Shown here piece after piece: positions 6,422-10,987 of a stretch of DNA of 10,987 nt. Position 1 is the stretch's first letter, and each line of letters starts with the position of its first letter. The stretch lies in assembly GCA_041744735.1 (NCBI GenBank), contig JBGTKH010000048.1, positions 1-10,987 of the forward strand, in the 5' to 3' direction. The stretch is from JBGTKH01 sp041744735 (GTDB lineage: Bacteria; Planctomycetota; Planctomycetia; Pirellulales; Pirellulaceae). Below the pieces are notes generated by a model. That model made no database searches and was not told the DNA's origin. It saw only the letters and a list, made by a program, of their open reading frames with translations. The position numbers were made by a program, and so were the translations under genes.

Positions 6422-7642
6422 ATGTCCACCATCCCTGAAAACGATTTGACTGAACCGCTGCGCGGCAAGCGTGTGGCTTTTGTCGGTAAATTGGGCGGCG
6501 TCACGAAGCGGCAGGCTCAGCAACTGGTGCGTCAACAAGGTGGCGTAGCGGTTGAGAAGTCGAGCCCGGCGGTTGATCTGGTGGTTGTCGGCGCGGATGA
6601 GCTGCCGCTGGGCGACGAGGACGAGTTGCTCGACGGAGCAATGCGGTGTGCGGCGGCCGAAGGCAAGCTGGAGATCATCACCGAAACGCAGCTTTGGCAG
6701 CGGCTGGGGCTGGTCGAGAGCGAGCAACATGTCCGGCGGTTGTACACGCCCGCGATGTTGGCCGAATTGTTGGAGGTGTCGGTGGCCACGATTCGCCGCT
6801 GGCATCGCCGCGGATTGATCGTGCCGGCGCGCGAGGTGCTGCGGCTGCCTTACTTCGATTTCCAGGAAGTGGCGACGGCGCGGCGGTTGGCTCAACTGCT
6901 GGCCGCCGGCGCGTCGCCCGAAGCAATCGAAAAGAAACTGGCCGCGCTCTCCCGTTACGTCCCCGACATCGAACGCCCGCTGGCGCAACTGTCGGTAATC
7001 GTCGAAGGCCAGCAGTTGCTGCTGCGGCAAGGCGAAGGGTTGCTCGAGCCCGGCGGCCAGCTTCGAATCGACTTCGACGCGCTAGAAGCCCAGCGCGGAA
7101 ATCCAACCGATTCTTACATCGCAGCAGCGGCAGCAACACTGCCCCTCGTCGCTCGCGCCGGCAAGCCCTCGGACGTTTCGACGCCCGAGGAAATCTTGCA
7201 TCTGGCCGCGCAGTGTGAGGACGACGGCCAACTCGAAGCCGCCGCCGATCTGTACCGCGCCGCCATGTCCGCGGGCGGGCCACGCGCCGAGATTTGCTTT
7301 CAGCTCGCCGAACTGCTCTACCGAATGGGCGACGTGACCGCGGCCCGCGAACGTTACTACATGGCCGTGGAGTTAGACGAAGATTACGTCGAGGCCCGCG
7401 CGAACCTCGGCTGCGTCTTGGCGGAAACAGGTCAGCCGGAACTGGCCGTCGCCGCGTTTGAAGGCGCGCTGGCCTATCACCACGATTATCCCGACGTGCA
7501 TTATCACTTGGCTCACACGCTCGACGAACTCGGCCGCACGGACGATGCGGAACGTCATTGGCGTCAGTTTCTTTCTTTAGCGCCCGACAGTCCGTGGGCC
7601 GACGAGGCCCGCGTTCGTCTCGACGACTATCGGGACGACTAG
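6422..7642 (+). CDS. BRCT - MerR helix-turn-helix - TPR fusion protein
   Basis: This 406-residue protein has three parts. An N-terminal BRCT-like domain (about 12-97) carries LRGKRVAFVGKLGGVTKRQA and GGVAVEKSSPAVDLVVVGAD, similar to the BRCT of NAD-dependent DNA ligases. A MerR-type winged helix-turn-helix (about 105-175) follows, with YTPAMLAELLEVSVATIRRW and GLIVP, and a wing around LPYFDFQEVATARRL. TPR-like helices (about 246-400) carry ICFQLAELLYRMGDVTAARE, ARANLGCVLAETGQPELAVA and VHYHLAHTLDELGRTDDAER. It likely binds DNA and partner proteins. No effector-binding cysteines of metal-sensing MerR proteins are visible. I chose the ATG at 6422 because the BRCT fold starts just after it; an in-frame ATG at 6320 would add 34 residues read from the GTAC tract. 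The stop codon lies within the first bases of the downstream dispersed element. Confidence 0.8.
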   Translation: MSTIPENDLTEPLRGKRVAFVGKLGGVTKRQAQQLVRQQGGVAVEKSSPAVDLVVVGADELPLGDEDELLDGAMRCAAAEGKLEIITETQLWQRLGLVESEQHVRRLYTPAMLAELLEVSVATIRRWHRRGLIVPAREVLRLPYFDFQEVATARRLAQLLAAGASPEAIEKKLAALSRYVPDIERPLAQLSVIVEGQQLLLRQGEGLLEPGGQLRIDFDALEAQRGNPTDSYIAAAAATLPLVARAGKPSDVSTPEEILHLAAQCEDDGQLEAAADLYRAAMSAGGPRAEICFQLAELLYRMGDVTAARERYYMAVELDEDYVEARANLGCVLAETGQPELAVAAFEGALAYHHDYPDVHYHLAHTLDELGRTDDAERHWRQFLSLAPDSPWADEARVRLDDYRDD

Positions 7643-7769
7643 TGCTTTGCCAAAGCGTATTTAGGGTTGGCCAACTTCGTGGCGTAAGCTTCCAGCTTGC
7701 GTTTCTGGGATGAAATCGGATTGGCAAGCAGGATGCTTACCCCACTTTTTAACTTTGACGAAGCACTAG
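7639..7769 (+). repeat. 131-bp foldback element, copy 2 (complete)
   Basis: The outer inverted arms are CTAGTGCTTTGCCAAAG (7639-7655) and CTTTGACGAAGCACTAG (7753-7769), matching at 15 of 17 positions. An inner inverted pair lies at 7684-7700 and 7724-7740, also 15 of 17. A perfect 10-bp palindrome GTTGGCCAAC sits at 7666-7675. Both ends carry CTAG, which is itself palindromic and could be a target duplication. The first arm supplies the TAG stop of the BRCT-MerR-TPR gene. There is no open frame inside. The style is that of a non-autonomous mobile or REP-like element. Confidence 0.85.
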
Positions 7770-7774
7770 GCTTT

Positions 7775-7845
7775 TGTCTCAAAACGAACCCAATAACCGA
7801 CACCCGACACCCGACGCTAGCGCGTTCGGCTCACGTTTTGAGACA
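7775..7845. repeat. 12-bp perfect inverted repeat between convergent genes
   Basis: TGTCTCAAAACG (7775-7786) and CGTTTTGAGACA (7834-7845) are perfect inverted copies separated by 47 bp. The loop contains tandem CACCCGA units (7801-7814) and the near-palindrome ACGCTAGCGCGT. It lies just downstream of the DyP stop codon but lacks a terminal T-run on either strand. It may terminate or protect mRNA ends, or be another dispersed repeat; I cannot tell. Confidence 0.7.
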
Positions 7846-7863
7846 GAGCGAAACATCTTATGG

Positions 7864-9444
7864 CTACGTCGGATCAACCGCTCCGTCGCCGATCAATTGC
7901 AAGGCAGTCAGGCTGGGAATGAAGAAGTAGTCGCCGCCGCGCATCTCGACAAACGTGGGCATTTTGCCGCACAGAAAAGGCGGTTTGTCGCCGCGCGGAT
8001 CGGCCTGGATAATCATCCGCCCTGCGCCGCTGTGGTCAACGACGTGACCGTGATTGCCCAAGATGGGATCCTTGTCGTTGGCTAATTTGAAATCGTTGCC
8101 ATAAGCGATCCATTGCTGTTGGACGAATTCAAATTGGCGTTTGATGCTGGCGTTCAATAGCATGACGATGATCCCATGATTGCCGTCGTCGCTGCTGGGA
8201 TCTTTCACTTCGCCGTAAGGCAGGCCGCGGCGGAGAATGCGGCGGCGATTGTCTAAAGCGCCGGGTGTTTCGAAGGCCTTCTTGTGGCCGAATTCGAGCG
8301 ACCCGCGCGGATTCACGCGACGGATATGAGCCCCGGTCGGGCAGCGAACACCCTCTAGGTCATCATTGAAATTAAAGCCCACCAGTTTGATTCTTAGTTG
8401 CGCGTAGCGGTCGCGGTCGGCTTGCGACGCGCCGGGCTGCCGGGCCTTTGCTTGGGCGGCCATGTACTCAGCTATAAACTTGTTCGCGTCCGCCTCGGTG
8501 GGAAACGTGGTGAGCGGCGCGCCGTTGCGCCAACGCCCGACGAATTTTGCGGCCAGCGCCTCTTTGCCGCCGGGAAAAGTCGCTCCGACTCGGTTCAGAA
8601 AAGCGTTGAAGGTGCCGACGTTCTGATGCAATTTTCGGTACACCATGAACGTCCCGTTACGGGCCAACAAGCTGGGCATGGGAGCCAGCGGATACTCGAA
8701 GGCTTCGTCTTTGTGCCCCAGCAGGAATTCGCCGGTTTCCAGCGGCTCCCAGCCGGCGAGCGTGCTGGGATCGCCTCGTGTTGGTTTGCCGCCGCCGATC
8801 GCGGTCTCTGGTTTAGCGCCCGATCCTCTAAAGTACGTCTCGCTGATGCCGTCTGTGTATCCAAAGTGTTCTTTGGGCACTGGCTGGCCGTTGACGAAGA
8901 GGGCCGTACCTTCCTGGTACGGCAGGTCGTCGCGATCCTCGCCGCGGTGTCCAATCAATTGTTCCACTCCACCTTGAGACTGTGCCACAATCGCGCAAAT
9001 CTCTCGATAACGCTTCTCAATCAACTCCACATTCTTGCCATTGATCGCAATCAGCATGTGCACCGGCTGCTCGCGCTTTTCCCAGCTCCAAATTGGGTCC
9101 CAGTTTTTCGGCGCGTTGACGCCTGTGTCATCCAGGATATCTCGACGAGCTTTCATGCCCATCGAGAATTCATCGGGAAAACTGTGCAACGACAAATCGG
9201 GGACGCCAAGTTGTTTGAGTCCCTCGTACGTGAACGACATATTGGTTGACGTGGGTGGAATAGCGGCCGCCGTGCCCCACGGAGCCCCGTTGGTAATCGT
9301 CGGAATCAGCGCCTTGATGACGTCGCGCCCGGCAGCCCCTTTGTGAATGTGATAGAAGACGTAACGGGCCTTGGGAAACCCGAAACGCCCGTAGGCCTTG
9401 ACAACGTCTCCCTGAATATCATATAGGTCCAGTGTTGTGCTCAT
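7864..9444 (-). CDS. DyP-type haem peroxidase
   Basis: This 526-residue protein is a dye-decolourising peroxidase, which uses H2O2 and haem to oxidise organic substrates; the natural substrate is usually unknown. It opens with DIQGDVVKAYGRFG (9-22), typical of the family. The GxxDG motif is GYTDG (195-199) with D198 as the distal acid. The proximal haem ligand is H373 in CPTGAHIRRVNPRGS (368-382). The distal arginine lies in RRILRRGLPYG (401-411). Its length fits the longer C/D (class V) forms rather than EfeB-type enzymes. I see no signal peptide, Tat motif or encapsulin-type C-terminal targeting tail, so it is probably cytoplasmic. It is the last gene of a three-gene operon, 18 bp after its neighbour's stop, with only a weak GGAA as ribosome site. 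Confidence 0.92.
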   Translation of the reverse strand: MSTTLDLYDIQGDVVKAYGRFGFPKARYVFYHIHKGAAGRDVIKALIPTITNGAPWGTAAAIPPTSTNMSFTYEGLKQLGVPDLSLHSFPDEFSMGMKARRDILDDTGVNAPKNWDPIWSWEKREQPVHMLIAINGKNVELIEKRYREICAIVAQSQGGVEQLIGHRGEDRDDLPYQEGTALFVNGQPVPKEHFGYTDGISETYFRGSGAKPETAIGGGKPTRGDPSTLAGWEPLETGEFLLGHKDEAFEYPLAPMPSLLARNGTFMVYRKLHQNVGTFNAFLNRVGATFPGGKEALAAKFVGRWRNGAPLTTFPTEADANKFIAEYMAAQAKARQPGASQADRDRYAQLRIKLVGFNFNDDLEGVRCPTGAHIRRVNPRGSLEFGHKKAFETPGALDNRRRILRRGLPYGEVKDPSSDDGNHGIIVMLLNASIKRQFEFVQQQWIAYGNDFKLANDKDPILGNHGHVVDHSGAGRMIIQADPRGDKPPFLCGKMPTFVEMRGGDYFFIPSLTALQLIGDGAVDPT

Positions 9445-9462
9445 CTTGACATTCCACGAGTG

Positions 9463-10101
9463 TTAAGGCTTGTCGTGCACGATGGCCGACTCCAGGCTCG
9501 CAGCGCCGGGACGCCAGGTGGGTGCGGACAACTTGGCCGGCTGCGTGCGCTTCACAAATTCCTGAAAGGCCTGCTGCAATTGCTGCGGACTCTTTCCCTG
9601 ATTCTCGAAGGCGAATTTGGAGAACTCCTGTTTCAGATACAACGACTTGAGTTGCTCAGCGAGCGAATCGTCAGTCGAGCCGTTGAACCAAAACGTGGTG
9701 TAAGCTTGGCACTTCTTAATGTAGTCCACAAAGCCATTTGCATCACGCACCTTGTCAAATGCCACACAGTGCTCCCAGATACTCTTGACGTCTTTGCTGG
9801 CGGCATCCCACATGCCTTTAAGATATGGCTCCAGCTCGCCATGAAAATCAGAGACAAAAACCAAATACATTGACTTCAGGTGATCCAGTTCGGCCGGTTT
9901 GCCCTCATAGAAGACTTCGTCGAGCACATAGAAGCGGCACAAGTAGGTGTTGGGCACTTTGGCCATCGGACTGTCTTCGTCCAAGGGCAGATCTTCCAGC
10001 CGGTCCCGTGTGATTGCAGCGTAGGATTGGCTGCCGGGACCGCCGTTCTTGATTGGGCAAAGCGTCGTCAAACCATAAGCGCGACCATTCTTATCTGGCA
10101 T
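9463..10101 (-). CDS. Uncharacterised DyP-operon protein, second companion
   Basis: This 212-residue protein has no signal peptide or membrane segment. It starts with GRAYGLTTLCPIKNG (6-20), then YLCRFYVLDEVFYEG (53-67) and YLVFVSDFHGELEPYLKGMW (79-98), then HCVAF and FVDYIKKCQAYTTFWF (124-139). Several blocks align with the upstream gene: GRAY..TT.CPIK with GKAY.MNTISPIK, SDFHG..EPYL with SNFNG..AQYV, and the YIKKCQAYTTFWF block with YITYNQIWTSHYY. The two are therefore divergent paralogues. The alternating strand/helix pattern suggests a ferredoxin-like alpha/beta fold like that of DyP itself, but this is inference. I recall similar uncharacterised proteins in Actinobacteria and Proteobacteria. 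The start at 10101 is chosen over an upstream ATG at 10149 because the conserved block begins just after it and AGGA lies upstream; the longer form would overlap the preceding gene. Confidence 0.75.
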   Translation of the reverse strand: MPDKNGRAYGLTTLCPIKNGGPGSQSYAAITRDRLEDLPLDEDSPMAKVPNTYLCRFYVLDEVFYEGKPAELDHLKSMYLVFVSDFHGELEPYLKGMWDAASKDVKSIWEHCVAFDKVRDANGFVDYIKKCQAYTTFWFNGSTDDSLAEQLKSLYLKQEFSKFAFENQGKSPQQLQQAFQEFVKRTQPAKLSAPTWRPGAASLESAIVHDKP

Positions 10102-10114
10102 GTCAGTAGTCCTG

Positions 10115-10765
10115 TCATTTGGCCTCTTGCAGGCGGTGGCGGACGGCAATGGCCTGGTTGGCCAAGCTTACCACGGGGCTTGGCGCCATTTGGCTCAGAT
10201 CGTGTTGCAATTTCAGTAACAGTTGATTGTATTGCTGTTGAAATACTTCTGCGGATGCGTGTTCCGTGTCGGCCATGAATTCCAAAAGGCCAGCTTTCAC
10301 GCGCTGCGCCGACTTCACGTCATTCGACGAGGCCATGGGATAGGCGTTGTAGTAGTGGCTGGTCCAGATCTGGTTGTACGTGATGTAAGCATGAAAAGGC
10401 TCGAAGGGCACCGACCTCGGATACTTGACGTTGCGAAACCACAGTAAATCGAGACCGCCGGGAATCGCGGCTGAAAAGGAATCGACGTACTGTGCCCAGC
10501 TTCCGTTAAAGTTGCTGAAGAAGAATTCGTAAGTGTATGTCAATTTTTCTTTCGGCTGGGAGGCGTCGAGGTGGGGAAAGTTGCGCGGTGTGATGATCGC
10601 CCAACGTGCGTAGTGGATTAAGGATAAAGTCCTCAGGCCTTCCAGCTTCGGTTGAAACAGGCGCGTGCCGGCCAGCCAGAAGATGAACTTGTTGATCCAC
10701 ACCATGTACCATTTGATCGGCGAGATCGTGTTCATGGCGTAGGCTTTGCCCGCGATGTTCGACAT
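10115..10765 (-). CDS. Uncharacterised DyP-operon protein, first companion
   Basis: This 216-residue protein is the first gene of the DyP operon. It starts GKAYAMNTISPIKWYMVW, followed by an aromatic, hydrophobic helix (about 18-33) that could be membrane-associated. Then come LSLIHYARWAII (47-58), YEFFFSNFNGSWAQYVDSF (79-97), GGLDLLWFRNVKYP (103-116) and YITYNQIWTSHYYNAYP (127-143). A helical C-terminus rich in Gln and Leu (about 150-216) closes it. I recall uncharacterised proteins with the same HFARW, SNFNG.W..Y.D.F and HYYSAYP signatures; no function is known to me. The start at 10765 is fixed by AGGAGGTC at 10771-10778, 7 bp upstream; 58 more in-frame codons upstream are read out of repeat sequence and are not coding. 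The gap to the next gene is 13 bp. Confidence 0.78.
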   Translation of the reverse strand: MSNIAGKAYAMNTISPIKWYMVWINKFIFWLAGTRLFQPKLEGLRTLSLIHYARWAIITPRNFPHLDASQPKEKLTYTYEFFFSNFNGSWAQYVDSFSAAIPGGLDLLWFRNVKYPRSVPFEPFHAYITYNQIWTSHYYNAYPMASSNDVKSAQRVKAGLLEFMADTEHASAEVFQQQYNQLLLKLQHDLSQMAPSPVVSLANQAIAVRHRLQEAK

Positions 10766-10770
10766 GGCTG

Positions 10771-10778
10771 GACCTCCT
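10771..10778 (-). promoter_or_regulatory. Strong Shine-Dalgarno that fixes the start of the first DyP-operon gene
   Basis: AGGAGGTC on the minus strand lies 7 bp before the ATG at 10765. It is the strongest ribosome site in the window and rules out the longer open frame starting at 10939. Confidence 0.85.
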
Positions 10779-10815
10779 GTTGTTTGAGCGTAGAGATGCA
10801 GGACCAAGGTTCGAC

Positions 10816-10844
10816 ATTCTATGCGACGTTGAACCGAATAGCAA
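10816..10844 (-). promoter_or_regulatory. Putative sigma70-like promoter of the DyP operon
   Basis: On the minus strand TTGCTA (10839-10844) and TAGAAT (10816-10821) are separated by exactly 17 bp. The -10 matches five of six consensus positions and the -35 four of six. It lies about 50 bp before the start codon and 14 bp inside the nearby 31-bp repeat. Confidence 0.5.
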
Positions 10845-10857
10845 CTAGTTGAAACAG

Positions 10858-10888
10858 CCTTTGGAGTGCGGCGACTCGTCACCGCTTT
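10858..10888 (-). repeat. 31-bp dispersed repeat, copy 2 (inverted)
   Basis: This is an exact reverse complement of 2920-2950. As with copy 1, it sits just upstream of a putative promoter of an outward-facing gene. Confidence 0.85.
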
Positions 10889-10898
10889 AAGTTTTTTT

Positions 10899-10936
10899 GG
10901 GTCGGCCCCTCGGCGGGAGAACGCTGAGGTGGACCC
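10899..10936. repeat. Imperfect inverted repeat
   Basis: GGGTCGGCCCCTCGGCG (10899-10915) and CGCTGAGGTGGACCC (10922-10936) form an imperfect GC-rich hairpin, preceded on the plus strand by seven T. The T-run is on the wrong side for an intrinsic terminator of plus-strand transcription. On the minus strand an A-run follows the hairpin, so it does not fit termination there either. Confidence 0.5.
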
Positions 10937-10954
10937 CATTCGTTGATCGCGCCT

Positions 10955-10987
10955 TCAATTCTTGGTTTTCGCCTGCTCGCGCAGGTC
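10955..10987 (-). CDS. Possible C-terminal end of an upstream minus-strand gene
   Basis: Reading leftwards from the window edge, the frame gives DLREQAKTKN followed by TGA (10955-10957). The charged composition is plausible for a protein C-terminus, but ten codons cannot be identified or proved to be coding. Confidence 0.25.
   Translation of the reverse strand, partial: DLREQAKTKN

Noticed and set aside
6678..7727. 349-codon minus-strand open frame
   Set aside because: Arg/Pro-rich shadow of the BRCT-MerR-TPR gene, whose protein has clear domains.
4151..7769. The two 131-bp element copies as ends of one composite transposon
   Set aside because: They are direct repeats and enclose ordinary chromosomal genes with no transposase; independent insertions are simpler.
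8398..9249. 283-codon plus-strand open frame
   Set aside because: Lies opposite the DyP gene, which has all catalytic motifs; the plus-strand reading shows no family features.
10766..10939. N-terminal extension of the first DyP-operon gene
   Set aside because: It reads through the 31-bp dispersed repeat and the promoter; the strong AGGAGGTC fixes the start at 10765.

Overview
The window looks like chromosomal DNA of a planctomycete, probably of the Pirellulales. It is GC-rich. It carries a DUF4129-type membrane protein with a long Ser/Gln/Gly linker, a secreted protein built of YTV/RPVWET-like repeats of the kind known from planctomycete cell envelopes, and a BRCT-MerR-TPR fusion. Several short dispersed repeats of a style I associate with planctomycete intergenic DNA are also present. 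The taxonomic call is from memory of such genomes, not from a search.

Left part (1-4132): a 17-C run at the window edge is followed by a large membrane protein with a C-terminal DUF4129 domain (+). It converges on a lipoate-protein ligase-like gene (-). The divergent gap between that gene and the next is largely filled by a long foldback and a 31-bp dispersed repeat. After the gap comes a membrane-anchored HEAT-repeat protein (+).

Middle (4133-7769): a copy of a dispersed element lies 18 bp after the HEAT gene, followed by about 380 bp with no gene I can support. Then come a secreted repeat protein with a clear intrinsic terminator, a GTAC-rich tract, and the BRCT-MerR-TPR gene. The stop codon of that last gene lies inside a second, complete copy of the same 131-bp element.

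Right part (7770-10987): a compact three-gene minus-strand operon with a good sigma70-like promoter and a strong Shine-Dalgarno. In transcription order it encodes two distantly related small proteins of an uncharacterised family and then a DyP-type haem peroxidase with its key residues intact. Gaps of 13 and 18 bp separate the genes. This operon is the best candidate for an undescribed functional system here: a DyP peroxidase made together with two related companions. The far right edge may hold the last few codons of another minus-strand gene.
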